Assembly: GCA_026184775.1 (NCBI GenBank)
Contig: JANCYW010000018.1
Span: 223,434-287,433 of the forward strand
DNA from: Cyanidium caldarium
Taxonomy: Eukaryota > Rhodophyta > Bangiophyceae > Cyanidiales > Cyanidiaceae
Direction: 5' to 3'
Length of the DNA: 64,000 bases
Below, piece by piece: positions 35,443-45,548 of the stretch. A program made the translations under genes and the position numbers. How positions within the stretch are numbered: position 1 is the first letter of the stretch; the number at the start of each line of letters is the position of its first letter. The notes below the pieces were generated by a model. The model had not been told where the DNA came from, did not search any database, and saw only the letters and a program-made list of their open reading frames with translations.

Positions 35443-35948
35443 GAATGCGCGGCGATATGGGCGCTTCAAGGCGCATCGAATGCAGCAGAGGCGTGAACGA
35501 GTTGTACAGAGCCGGAGCAGGACTCCGGTTTGCATACGAGCTCGAGCCGGCCGTATCACCACTGAAGCGAGTGTGTTTGCTGGACGACATTGCCGCTGTC
35601 GGCAGTGACTGCATGATCGCCAGTGACTATGTGCGCGACGAGCGCCGACTGTTGACAGGGAGGGTGAGTTTGCATGGAGGGCGTCCTCAACGTCTGGAAT
35701 AGACGAGTTGGCAGTTATCCAGAGTCGTCCCTCACAGCGGGAAAGAGTAAAAAACATCCTCCGAGTCATGCTTTGATATTGCCGCTTGTCCGCGCCTCCA
35801 TGCGACACCGTGTTCCGCCACTCGACCTCGGCAGGTTGGGAATTCCCGCACCCGGGTCGTCGCGGTCACGCCCGACACGAAAACACGAGACCCACGGGTC
35901 GTGAGCTGACCGACAACCCCTCTCCCGCTCTCTGTCACTGCATGGCAT
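35443..35948. other. Intergenic region after the nitrate transporter
   Basis: This 506-base spacer holds the 3' end of the transporter transcript and the golgin promoter. A small + frame at 35445-35702 (85 codons, starting MRGDMGASRR) has no recognisable family and no strong coding bias; I do not call it a gene. A short hairpin-forming GACCC-ACG-GGTC lies near 35890. Confidence 0.35.
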
Positions 35949-37625
35949 ATGTGGACCACGCTGCGTGAACAGGGCTGGGCGCGGGCAGCGGCAACGGCAG
36001 CCCGACAGCGGGCCGGTTGGGTGGCCACGGCGGCGCGGGAAGTGCTGGAAGATGCGCGGGCCGCCTTGGAAGAGGACGAAGGAGACGAGCGGAGAGAGGG
36101 AGAGGATCGCGGCGACTGGAATTTATCGGTAGACGTGCCGTCGGGAGTGGGTGCGGGGAGTCGGGAGGCGGCACCGGAGAAAGAGCCGGCGGCTGGCTGG
36201 GACGTGTCTCTGACGCCAGGCGAGTTGGAGGGCGGACGTGACGTCTCTGCTGAAGTTGAGGAGAGCGATAGCGTCAAAGTAGAGGAGCCACCGCAGGCGC
36301 CGACTGCTCCCAGTGTGGAGAACCCCGGGCCAGACGACGAGGTTCCCGACGTCGAGGAGCGGCGGGAAGAGAATGTTCCACAAACGGAGGCGGTGGAGGC
36401 ATCTTCTGAAGGAGGCGAGCCAACCGCAGTGGCCAACACGGCTGTTGCGGCGGATGCACCTGCTGAGTGTAGTGAAGAGGAACGGGTTTCAGTATCCGAA
36501 GCGACGACGGAAGCACAGGAGAAGCGGCTGCTGCCAGCCGACGGCGACGCGCCCAGCGATGAACCCACCGCCCAATCTATTCCGGACAAACCGCTGCACA
36601 GCCCCGCGACCGCGCCCCTGCCTCTATCAGACCAGCTGCGTGCCGAACGAGACCGCCTCGCGACGGAGCTGGAACAGCTCAAAGCGTATTGCTTGGAGCG
36701 CGAAGCCGCGGTGGAGGCGATGCAAGAATCCTACGAACAGACGCTGTCGGAGGCGCAGATGGCACGCGACCAGGCGGTGGCGCGGCTGGCTTCGTTTGAT
36801 GAGACGGAGTTGCAGCAGACGCGCCAGAAGCTCCAACGAGCCGAGGCGCGCATTCAGACGCTGCAAGATGCCGAGCGGAACTTGCAGGCGGCGCTCGAGG
36901 GCATGCAGTGGTCATTAGAGGCCGAGCGGCGCGCTGATGTGGAGCGCGCCGAGCAGCGCATCGCCGAACTGGAAGCGCGCTGGCGGGAGTGCGAGGCAGA
37001 GCGCGACGAAGCGCGACGCGCATGCGCCACCGCGCGGCAGGAGGCAGTGGAAGCGCAAGCGGCACTGGTGGCGGGGCGCGCCCAGCTGGCGCAACTGCAA
37101 GAGGAGCTGGCAGAGTGCCGGGAGCGCTGCGCGGCGCTGGAGCACGATGTCAAGCGATGGCAGGCGGAGCGCAATCGCTGGAAGATGATGTGGCTACGTC
37201 GCAAATACCGTGAAGTGTTAGAAGGGTCGGATGGCGAAACGACAGCCGACGTCGCCGACGCCGACGCACGCGACCTGGAGGAGTTGGGCGACAGCGCCGA
37301 GAACGAGCCGCTGGATCGGCCGTTCCTGCGCCAGCTTTTCCTGCTGTATCGACTTTCGCCCAATCGTTCGCAGCGCGACGACGCCCTGGAGCTGATCGTG
37401 CGCATGCTGCAATGTAGTGAAGAGGAGCGCAGCGCCCTGAGACAGGCGTCGCGGCGTTCGCTGTTCCGTCGCTCGGCGGACGTGCCCGACGTGTCGCTCG
37501 GCAACGAGTTTGTGCATTTTCTGTTGCGTGACACCGAACCCGTGCACCAAGCGGAAGCGGAAACGGCGGAGCAACTTCCCCAGAGCGCTCTCGAGCCGCA
37601 GCATAGCGACGACGGTAAACGGTGA
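35949..37625 (+). CDS. Golgin-like coiled-coil protein with a GRAB-type domain
   Basis: A 558-residue protein with an N-terminal helix (MWTTLREQGWARAAATAARQ), an acidic disordered region to about 220, and a long heptad-rich coiled coil (about 225-410). The C-terminal module, FLRQLFLLYRLSPNRSQRDDALELIVRMLQCSEEERSALRQ, resembles the GRIP-related Arf-binding (GRAB) domain of GMAP-210/Rud3 golgins, which bind Arf1 at the cis-Golgi. A further predicted helix (GNEFVHFLLRDTEP) follows. A Golgi tethering role is inferred from this domain. The N-terminus could be a membrane-curvature-sensing helix as in GMAP-210, but it lacks the typical Ser/Thr-rich polar face. Confidence 0.65.
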   Translation: MWTTLREQGWARAAATAARQRAGWVATAAREVLEDARAALEEDEGDERREGEDRGDWNLSVDVPSGVGAGSREAAPEKEPAAGWDVSLTPGELEGGRDVSAEVEESDSVKVEEPPQAPTAPSVENPGPDDEVPDVEERREENVPQTEAVEASSEGGEPTAVANTAVAADAPAECSEEERVSVSEATTEAQEKRLLPADGDAPSDEPTAQSIPDKPLHSPATAPLPLSDQLRAERDRLATELEQLKAYCLEREAAVEAMQESYEQTLSEAQMARDQAVARLASFDETELQQTRQKLQRAEARIQTLQDAERNLQAALEGMQWSLEAERRADVERAEQRIAELEARWRECEAERDEARRACATARQEAVEAQAALVAGRAQLAQLQEELAECRERCAALEHDVKRWQAERNRWKMMWLRRKYREVLEGSDGETTADVADADARDLEELGDSAENEPLDRPFLRQLFLLYRLSPNRSQRDDALELIVRMLQCSEEERSALRQASRRSLFRRSADVPDVSLGNEFVHFLLRDTEPVHQAEAETAEQLPQSALEPQHSDDGKR

Positions 37626-37781
37626 GGGCGACGTTGCCGTCTTGCGGAACCACGCGTCGTCGCTCCTTCGACCGAAACGGGACGCGTGAAGCATTCTGGC
37701 GGGAGGGTGTCCCGGCGACCCGTGCCCAAACGCCGCACACCGGCGGTTCGCCGCGTCATCTCCTGACAGGCGCTCGACGTC

Positions 37782-38798
37782 ATGGAAAGCATCTCGGCCG
37801 AGCTGGCGTCGATTGTGGACACGCTAGAGTACGTGGAACAGAAACTGGAGTTGGAGTTTTCCAACCTGCAGACGGCGGACGGCAACCGGCTGGAGGTGAA
37901 CCCGGTGCGCGTGGCCCAGCGATTGAAACGGGCGCGGGCGGCGCTGCCGCAGTTGCTGGCCGACTGGGAACGGGTGCTGGCGGCGAAACAGGAGATGATG
38001 TCCGTGGCGCAGAGTGCTATGATGGCCACACGGGACACGCTGGCGCAGTGTTGTGCGGTCGTGGCGGAGGGCACCGGCGGCAGCACCACGAATACCGCGG
38101 CGACCACCGCGGGCGCGGCACTGCAACAGAGTGCCCGCCAGTGGCAGCGGGGCGTGCGGGAGTATCTGGCGGCCACCGACCGGGCAGAAGCGTGGCAGGG
38201 CGCGGAACTGCCACCGGTGAGAGAGGAGGCGAGGGCGGCGCCAGAGGAGACCGGCTCGTTGGATTGGGTGCGGGCGTGTGTGGCGTGGGAAGCGGAGTGC
38301 GCCTCTACCGCTGTGGACGCCAGAGAGCATACAGGCGGCGAAGAGAGCCATGAGAAGCAATCGCTCGACTCCCAAGCTGCCCTCGAGGAGGCGCAACGGG
38401 CGGCCATCCGCGCCGAATGGGTGCCGGTGTCCAAAGCGGCCTTTCAGCGACTGCCGCAGACGTACCGTCGCCGCATCGCCTCGCTGGAGGCGCTCAACGA
38501 GCTCTACGCGCACTTGTACTGTGAAATGCGTCTGCGCGGCGACAGTGTGTTGAGCGACGCGCAGATGATGCTGGTGACCGGGGAGAGCAGCACGGACAAG
38601 GTGGAGGTGTTGCGCGCACTCGCGCTGGTGCGCCGAGTGCGCGATGGCTGGGTGCTGGCGGGCGCATCGGGTGCCCATGGGGCGTTGCGCGACAACCCAT
38701 CGCATCGGCCGCAGGCTGCACCACCCAAAACATCGCCAACGCCGCGGCCGCGCTCGAAACCGCTCCACCCGCTCGATGCCTTTTCCATCCACGGGTAA
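37782..38798 (+). CDS. SKA1-like kinetochore protein (tentative)
   Basis: The 338-residue product has an N-terminal helical part (SAELASIVDTLEYVEQKLELEF) and a middle coiled or disordered segment. The C-terminal domain contains WVPVSKAAFQRLPQTYRRRIASLEALNELYAHLYCEMRL, then TDKVEVLRALALVRRVRDGWVL. That resembles the microtubule-binding winged-helix domain of SKA1 (EF-x-x-IP-x-YM-x-GRLT pattern, then a helix before an R-rich end). SKA complexes hold kinetochores on depolymerising microtubules. The match is by pattern only, and the C-terminal 35 residues are Pro/Arg-rich extras. Alternative: an unrelated lineage-specific protein. Confidence 0.5.
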   Translation: MESISAELASIVDTLEYVEQKLELEFSNLQTADGNRLEVNPVRVAQRLKRARAALPQLLADWERVLAAKQEMMSVAQSAMMATRDTLAQCCAVVAEGTGGSTTNTAATTAGAALQQSARQWQRGVREYLAATDRAEAWQGAELPPVREEARAAPEETGSLDWVRACVAWEAECASTAVDAREHTGGEESHEKQSLDSQAALEEAQRAAIRAEWVPVSKAAFQRLPQTYRRRIASLEALNELYAHLYCEMRLRGDSVLSDAQMMLVTGESSTDKVEVLRALALVRRVRDGWVLAGASGAHGALRDNPSHRPQAAPPKTSPTPRPRSKPLHPLDAFSIHG

Positions 38799-38836
38799 AC
38801 GCGAGACGCGCACGCCACCGCGACGCGCCTCCCAGT

Positions 38837-39436
38837 CTACTCGGACATGGACTCTGCTCCCCGCAAGGCAGCGCGGGCGAGCGCCGCACGTTGCGACGGC
38901 GCGCAGCTCGTCCAATCGGCCGGTAGCGGCGTGTCGTACCAGAGCGGTTCGAGGTACTCGCCGGTGCGCGCATCGTGGCAGTCCTCGTCGGCGCACGACA
39001 GACAGCCGGTGGCCGCGGACGGCACCAGCGACGCCGCGCCCTGTCGTTTGCGCAGTGGCACGCGACACAGCGAGTGCGTCCGCCGTTGGGTCCTACGCGA
39101 AACGGCCATCAACGAGCACAGCGAGCGGTAGCCCGGCCGGCGCCACTTGGCCATCAGCTCGCCGTCGGCGACACGGTGTCGCACCAGGTACTGGTAAGTG
39201 TGCCAGTCTAACACCCGCTCCACAAACCGTTTCTGGTAGATGAGTCGGTTCCTCCGAAAGTGCAGTCGGTGCAGTGGCCACAGCCACGCCGCGCGCTTGG
39301 GACTGGCCGGCCCGGAGCCGTCGGCGGTCACCAACGCGATCATGTCCCGCTCATAAGCGTCCAGCGCGTCCGCAACCAACTTCCAATTAGAATTGGGCGG
39401 CGGATACAACGCCAACACGTTCCGCCATGAGGTCAT
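38837..39436 (-). CDS. BUD31: BUD31 / G10 spliceosomal protein
   Basis: Core spliceosome component of the NTC-related group. The 199-residue product has PPPNSNWKLVADALDAYERDM, then AAWLWPLHRLHFRRNRLIYQ, RVLDWHTYQYLVRHRVADGELMAKW and RRPGYRSLCSLMAV, in the order of G10 proteins, followed by HSLCRVPLRKRQ and GCLSCADEDC. Several Cys of the usual three-zinc cluster are missing: LCSLMA replaces LCCLRC, and the last cluster is shortened. A ~40-residue C-terminal extension (ARTGEYLEPLWYDTPLPADW and on) is added. The ATG at 39436 was chosen because the longer frame begins at a non-ATG codon. A reduced spliceosome is expected in an alga with few introns. Confidence 0.85.
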   Translation of the reverse strand: MTSWRNVLALYPPPNSNWKLVADALDAYERDMIALVTADGSGPASPKRAAWLWPLHRLHFRRNRLIYQKRFVERVLDWHTYQYLVRHRVADGELMAKWRRPGYRSLCSLMAVSRRTQRRTHSLCRVPLRKRQGAASLVPSAATGCLSCADEDCHDARTGEYLEPLWYDTPLPADWTSCAPSQRAALARAALRGAESMSE

Positions 39437-39677
39437 TCCACGAAAAAGGGGAGCGCAACGTGAGACCAGCGTGCGCGACGGCAAGGGGTCCGCAAACCGC
39501 GTCGTCCGGCTCGGCGCGGTGGACACGCTCGGGAGGCGCTCGGTGTTGTCGTTGTCGTCGTCATTGACCTGACTTTCGACGGGACAACGCTAGCAACGCG
39601 TCCTCGTCCACCGCAACAAAGAGAAGTTGTCGGGTCCAATGAATCCATGCGGGCGCCGATAACCCGTTCTTCCTGAC

Positions 39678-41090
39678 ATGAGCGTGCCTTACGAGTGCAT
39701 CAAGTGCGGGGCGCAGCGGTTCGGTCAGCACGCCGAGGGCCACCTGGTGTGTCTGGTGTGCCAGACGGTGCAGCCGTGGTACGAGGAGTCGGCGGTGGAT
39801 GCACACGAGTCGGTGGCGCATTTTGCGCGACAGACGCTGTGGAGTCAGTCGCAGTCGCAGCAGCGGAAACGGCAGCGGGCGGAGCGGGCAGCACAGGGGC
39901 CGCAAGCGCAACGACACCGGCAGCGCGTGCAACAGCGACGACAACGGCGTGTGCAGACCGCAGAAGCGCTGCTGCTATGTGAGACGCCGGCGGCGGTGTT
40001 GGCACTGGTGTACGGACAGGTGGGCGCGGTGGTGTGTGCGCAGTTTGGTACCGACCTAGGGCACAGGCGGTATCGTCGGGCGGCGTGGCGCTTACTAGAG
40101 GGCATATGGCGGGCGCGGTACCCCAACGATCGGCGGTATGTAGAGCAGGCGTTTCAGAGCGGCTCTGGACCGATCAAGCTGCGGCTGCAGTTGCACACCC
40201 TGGCGGCGGTCGTCTTTATCGCGCAGCTGTACAGCTGTGAGCGCCCGCTGGACTCGGCGCAATTTGTGCAGTGCTGGACGGCCGAACGGGAACATGTGTT
40301 GGCCGATGCATTGACGCCGTATGTGCACTGGGTGCCCGGTCGCGAGGGCATGGCGCGCGAGTCGCTGCGCGTCACCGCCGCGGCCTTTGTCCAGCAGTAC
40401 GGTTGGCCGGCGCTGCAGGCATTTTGGGCGAGGGCGCGCTCGGGCACGGAGGATATACCGCTGGTGGACGCGGAAGCCGTGGCCGCGGATCTGCTGCAGA
40501 GGATTCCAGAAGCGGGCGATAGCGATGTGGGTTCCGCGGCGACCCTGCTGTCGTGGATGCAGCAACAGGGATGGAGGCGCGCCGAAACCGAGCTAGAGCT
40601 GGTGGCGGATGTGGTGCTGGCCGTGGCGCTCCAGCGCGGTCAGCGCACATTGGCGCTACCGTGTTCCTCACCGACGCCCGACGCTACCCCCACGGCTGCT
40701 GAGAATACCACCCCCCTGTGGCCCTACTACCGACTGCTCACGGACGTGGACGCCGGGCGACAGCACGAGCGCTTGCAGGTGCAATGCATAGAACGGTATC
40801 GAATGCAGCTGCCGCGCACCCATCGCCGCCAACCGTGGCTGGATGCGCTCATCGAAGCACTGGAGCAACGTCATCAACACCAGAACGTGTGGGACATCTC
40901 CCCGTGGCACACCAGTGCCGCTGTGTTCGAGACACGTCGAACGCAGGCTGACACGACCCAATCCTGCCCGCGATGGCTGCAAGCTGCCGTCGCCTATCTG
41001 GACCTGCCGCCCGCCCGTCTCGCACCATGCCTGTTTCGCCGAGCAAGTGACCACGGCATCCTGGCGTCCCGCCCCCGTCAGACCTCCTGA
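39678..41090 (+). CDS. RNA polymerase I initiation factor Rrn7 / TAF1B-like
   Basis: TFIIB-like factor of the Pol I core promoter complex. The N-terminus of the 470-residue protein is a zinc ribbon, with Cys at 7, 10, 25 and 28 in ECIKCGAQ and LVCLVCQTVQ, followed by a basic Gln/Arg-rich linker (B-reader/linker position). Helical repeats with VVCAQFGTDLGHRRYRRAAW, LRLQLHTLAAVVFIAQLYSCERPL, and a C-terminal helical region follow, consistent with cyclin folds of Rrn7/TAF1B. GHLVCLVCQTVQ is the most family-like segment. Other TFIIB-related proteins (Brf, TFIIB) are less likely because their cyclin signatures are absent. Moderately secure. Confidence 0.6.
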   Translation: MSVPYECIKCGAQRFGQHAEGHLVCLVCQTVQPWYEESAVDAHESVAHFARQTLWSQSQSQQRKRQRAERAAQGPQAQRHRQRVQQRRQRRVQTAEALLLCETPAAVLALVYGQVGAVVCAQFGTDLGHRRYRRAAWRLLEGIWRARYPNDRRYVEQAFQSGSGPIKLRLQLHTLAAVVFIAQLYSCERPLDSAQFVQCWTAEREHVLADALTPYVHWVPGREGMARESLRVTAAAFVQQYGWPALQAFWARARSGTEDIPLVDAEAVAADLLQRIPEAGDSDVGSAATLLSWMQQQGWRRAETELELVADVVLAVALQRGQRTLALPCSSPTPDATPTAAENTTPLWPYYRLLTDVDAGRQHERLQVQCIERYRMQLPRTHRRQPWLDALIEALEQRHQHQNVWDISPWHTSAAVFETRRTQADTTQSCPRWLQAAVAYLDLPPARLAPCLFRRASDHGILASRPRQTS

Positions 41091-41414
41091 CCCGAAACAT
41101 CCCCTTTTGAGGCACCACAAACCTCTCCCTGTTCCCCTGTCCGCTGCTCGCCACCTCGCGTGGCTCTCTCGCTCCCCCTTTGTGTCGGTCGGTCGGTCGG
41201 TCGGTCGGTCGGTCGGTCGGTCGGTCTCTCCGCCGCCTCCAGCGTCCTGCTTCGATTCGCGCGCGGGGCAGCGGGTTGCGGTTTCGCGGCAACGTGGACA
41301 CGCAAGGCCGCCGTAGCCGTTCGGGTCGGGCAAGCGCTGCTGCTGCTGCTGCGGTGCTCGGTTCTGGTGTCGTCTGGCGGCAAGGTCTGGCACGGATTCG
41401 TGACACAAATCGTC
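41091..41414. promoter_or_regulatory. Upstream region of the PITP gene with a GGTC array
   Basis: This 324-base spacer contains a GGTC tetranucleotide array and a CTG/GCT run at about 41336-41352. The PITP frame is open through it, but the translation of the repeat (Gly-Arg-Ser-Val) is not family-like. Confidence 0.4.
41184..41226. repeat. GGTC tetranucleotide microsatellite
   Basis: About ten perfect tandem GGTC units, 190 bases upstream of the PITP ATG. Confidence 0.95.
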
Positions 41415-42356
41415 ATGTTGATAAAAGAGTACCGTTTGGTGCTTCCATGCGCGGTCGACGAGTACTTTCGGGCGCAGCTGTACATGGTGGCGCGGGCGGC
41501 ACAGCAGGAGACCGGCCGGCGCAAGGGCGACGGGCTGGTCATCGAGGAGAACCGACCGTTTGCTGCGGACGACGCTTGCAACACCTATAACATGCCGCCG
41601 GGGCAGTACACCAAGAAGATATTCTATTTGCGGACCAAGGTGCCGGCGTTTGTGCGTTACATCATGCCGGAGAGCGCGCTGGTGATGGTGGAGCGCAGCT
41701 GGAACGCGTATCCACACTGTCTGACGGTGTACTCCAACGAGTGGCTAGGCGACAAGTTCACCCTGGTGGTGGAGACGATGCATGCGGCCGACGCCGGCAC
41801 GCAGTCCAATGCGTTGCGCCTGCGCGGGGAGGAGCTGCGCAAACGACAGGTGGAGTATATCGACATCGCCTGCGGCGCGCCCCGCATGGAGCCGCACGAA
41901 GACCCGACGCACTGGCGCAGCGTGCACACCGGACGCGGCCCGCTGGTGCCCGGACGGTGGCAGCGCGACTCGCGCCCTATTATGTGCGCGTACAAGCTGT
42001 GCAAGCTGGAGTTTCGAAAGTGGGGCCTCCAGACCATGGTGGAGGAGTGGGGTCAAAAGTACGGCCTGCGCAACACGTTTGTGCGCTATCACCGCAAGCT
42101 GGTGTGTTGGATGGACGAGTGGATCCACATGACCATCGACGACATTCGACGGATGGAGGACGAGACCGCCGCATTGACCCGCCAAAAGTACGAGCACTCG
42201 CTCAAGTTTGGCGGCACGCACGACGGCATCGACTCGGATCTGGAAGATGGCGGGAGCGGCTCGTGGCATCGCGACGCCAGTCTATCGCCCAGGGCGAACA
42301 CGTCGGTGGACAAGGCGAACGCGGCGGATATGCCCGCGGAACGCCCGTTAGAGTGA
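41415..42356 (+). CDS. Class I phosphatidylinositol transfer protein
   Basis: START-fold protein that exchanges phosphatidylinositol and phosphatidylcholine between membranes. The 313-residue product begins MLIKEYRLVLPCAVDEYFRA, close to the canonical VLLKEYRVILPxSVEEY start. It continues with LYMVARAAQQETG, GLVIEENRPF and GQYTKKIFYLRTKVPAFVR, then WNAYPHCLTVYSNEW, IDIACG, MCAYKLCKLEFRKWGLQTMVE, and a helix ending FVRYHRKLVCWMDEWIHMTID, which is the regulatory lid/G-helix pattern of PITP alpha/beta. After about residue 275 the tail is hydrophilic and not conserved. No RdgB-type extra domains are present. Confidence 0.95.
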   Translation: MLIKEYRLVLPCAVDEYFRAQLYMVARAAQQETGRRKGDGLVIEENRPFAADDACNTYNMPPGQYTKKIFYLRTKVPAFVRYIMPESALVMVERSWNAYPHCLTVYSNEWLGDKFTLVVETMHAADAGTQSNALRLRGEELRKRQVEYIDIACGAPRMEPHEDPTHWRSVHTGRGPLVPGRWQRDSRPIMCAYKLCKLEFRKWGLQTMVEEWGQKYGLRNTFVRYHRKLVCWMDEWIHMTIDDIRRMEDETAALTRQKYEHSLKFGGTHDGIDSDLEDGGSGSWHRDASLSPRANTSVDKANAADMPAERPLE

Positions 42357-42829
42357 GGTGACGGAGCGCGAGACGCACCAGCCGGCCGCGACTGCCGCGC
42401 TTCGGTAGAGCCATCGGTGCGCCGCGGTGTCCGTCTCGGTAATGTAGTTTGGTGCCGTGTAGATAAGCGGGGTGGAGCGCAGCGGAGCGGTGCGAGAAAT
42501 AAGGGACGGTGGCAACGGGAGGAGCGGTCTGCACGCTGCGTGCAGCCCATGGCGGCTTGACTCCAGCCGGCGCCGGCCTCTACTCCTCCGACCGCATCAC
42601 CACCGACGTCCTGTACCTGTTCAGGCAGTCGTCGACGTCGTCTCACCGGCACTGCGGTTGCGGTGTCCCCTATAAACGTGTCGCGCTGTCGATTCGCGCT
42701 GTGCGCCGCGTCCGCCACCGCGCGCGCACGCGGGGCGGTTGCTCGGGCGACGCGCGCGCCCACGCGTATGCGAGCGCTCCACCGGGTCCGCCGACGACCA
42801 CGACAAAACCGCCGCCGTCATGTCCTAGG
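42357..42829. promoter_or_regulatory. Upstream region of the NAA25-like gene with a TATA-like element
   Basis: This 473-base spacer between two + strand genes contains TATAAA at 42671-42676, about 154 bases before the ATG. No RNA gene was seen. The NAA25 frame is open from 42509, but its translation upstream is Arg/Pro-rich and not family-like. Confidence 0.35.
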
Positions 42830-45513
42830 ATGCCATTGCCTGCCACACTTTTGGAGGCGTCTTTGCAGCGGGTGCGCGTGCAGTGGGCGGCGGTGCAACG
42901 CCATGGGAGTCGGGCGGCGTTGTCGGCGGCGGACGCGTGCGATCGCGGCGACTGGCCGCGGGCGCTGCGGCTGATAGAGGAGGCGCTGCGTAAGGAGAGC
43001 GCACTGGCGGATCGCGCAAACGCCGAATGCGTCATGGAGTTGCGCAGCGCGTTGGTGGTGGCCAAGGCGCTGTCCGGCGCGGCGTCGGAGGCGTTGCACC
43101 TCGCCGACCAGTGTCTGGGCGAATCGATGCGAGACAGCGCCAGCGGCAGCGGCGTTGGTGTCATGAACGTGAGTAGCCTGAGCAATCTGTCTTGTTTTTA
43201 CTGGGCGATAGCGCCGAGCCAAGCGTGGGAGAGCGGTCGCTGGATCGGTGGCGATGGCGTGTCCGCGTTAGCCCGGGCGGCCGAAGAGGTGTTCGGCGCG
43301 AGCGCCTCGACGACCGGCTGGAACGAGGTGCTGCGGCTGTACGTCGTCGCGCTGCTCAGCGGTGGGCATGCGCAGGCGGTGCGCATGGCCACGCGCCTAT
43401 CGCGCATGCTGGCGGCGAGCGAGATGGGCGAACAGGCGGCGGCGCTGGCGCTATCGTATCAGGCGGTGGCGCACTTTTTGTCATCACCGGGGTTGTTGAC
43501 GCATCATGCTCGATGGGAAGACGACCCGTCACTTGCAGGCAACGTTATTGCGGATGCCGGTGCCTTTCCGGAATGGCGACGGCGTCTGATGACCCGACTG
43601 TGTGCCGCGGCGCTGGCGTCGCTGAGTCAGGCGGCGGTGTGTTCCCCATCGTCGACGACAGCGGCAACCTTGCTGCAGCCCGACCTGTGGCATTTCGTTT
43701 TGCGGCTGCACGCCGCGGCCGGCGAGTGCTCAGCACCGCTCGTCTGGCTGGGCGATGATGGTGAGGAAGGGTCGGAGGGCGCGTCGAGGGACGGCAAGGC
43801 AACCACCACCATCCAGTCGGCGGTGCGCTCGCTGTTGCGATTGCCGTGGGAGCGTGAAGCATTGCTGGCCGAATGGCGATATCGCCGGTGGAAGGGTACA
43901 CCCGCCACGCATGCGGCGTACGCCTTGCGACGACAAGCAGCTGCCATCGCGTACTTGCAGCTGCTGCGAGGTATTCTGGAGGATGCGCAGCTGCGCCATG
44001 TCGACGACTGGGTATACTGGCAGCGGGCGTTGGAGCTGTGTGGCCGGGAGTCAGCTGCCGATGCCCGCACCCTGTCTGAGTTGCTCTGCCGCGCCACCTC
44101 GGCGAATGCCGCTCGCGCCCGGCTGACGTGCAGTGGGCGTGCAGGCGCGGGTGAACCGTTCGCCGAACAGCTGCTGGAGTATTTTGTGCGCTACGGCGAT
44201 CGTCCGTGTTGTCGCTACGAGTTGCTGCCGGGCGTGCGTGCGTTGTGCGCGTCGAATACGGGCGGTGAGGCGGCCGCGCGATGGTTTCAGCGTTGCGACG
44301 CCCTGCTGCCATCGTTGACGCCCGCCCATCATTGCACCCGCTGGTGGTTGCAGTATTGGGCGTGGTGCGACGAACTGGGCGCGGACGCCGCCGCATCGAC
44401 GAGGTCGTGTATCGACTCGCTGGCTGATGCTATCGGACAAGTCGGGCGCTGGTCGGCGCAGGGACCGCAACCGTCGCCGCCCGTCAGCACGGAAGTGACC
44501 GCGGCAGACGATCTCCTCCTCTTGTACGCCCTGTGGGTAGCCCGCAGTGCGCCGCAAGCCACACCCGCACATCTCCTATCCGCGGTGGTGGTGCTGCGAG
44601 CGGCGTTGCGTGGCAGCCCGCATCACACGCCGCTGCGACTGGCCAGCATCGGCCTGTACAATGCGTTGAATGCGCCGTGTCTGGCGCGGCGCGAGTTTGA
44701 CGCCCTCGACTGCAAGTACTTGCAGTGGGACACGTTGGGGTATCTGCTGGGGGATGCGGTGGATATGTTGCCCGGTGTGGACGGAACGAAAATGGGCGTG
44801 GCAAGTGGTGCTGGCGGCGGTGGCAAGTCGGCACGATGCGGCACTCGGCGTGCCGTGTCGCCGACCATCTCCTCCCCGGAATCGCCGTGTGTGTGGCAGT
44901 GTGTGGAGGCGCTGGCGATCGACAATGTGCTGGAGGTGCCGCCGTATATCGTGTCGGCGCTTCGCAGCGGCACGCTGGATACGGCGGTGGATTTGGTGTT
45001 GTTGCATCGCCGCGTCGCCGCCAGTGTGCGCGTGCAGGAGGCGCGGGTGCAGCGGGCGCTGGAGGCGGCGATGCGCGCCGGGCGCGCCGATCCGCGGAGC
45101 TGGTGTCGGGCCGGACGCGCAGGGAATCGTCGCCAAAAGGTGGCGTCGGCAAGCGACCCCGAGACGCTGAATGGTCTGGCGGGGCGACTGAGCACCGCAG
45201 TGAGCGTATCGGAGGAGACGCCGATGGTGGACAACAGCGATTGGAGGGTGCTGCGGTTCTTGTTCGGGTGCCGCTGCGAGCCATCGACATCGCTGGGTGA
45301 GGATGGCCGGCATGGAGCCGATGAAGGACACGTGTGTGCGTGCCGTGTGCCATCGGCGCCGCATTTTGTCGACGGAATGCAACGTCGGTGGATTCGACTA
45401 CGACAACTATTGCTGGCGGGCGCTCGCGGACAGTTTGCCGACCAGACAGCGCTGGCCAGCGCCTACGCCGCCCTGGGCGAGGCGGATGCGATCGATGCTG
45501 CTGCTGGAGATTG

Positions 45514-45548
<35 letters not shown>

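Noticed and set aside
35445-35702. Small 85-codon ORF just after the nitrate transporter stop
   Set aside because: No recognisable family, and more likely part of the 3' untranslated region.
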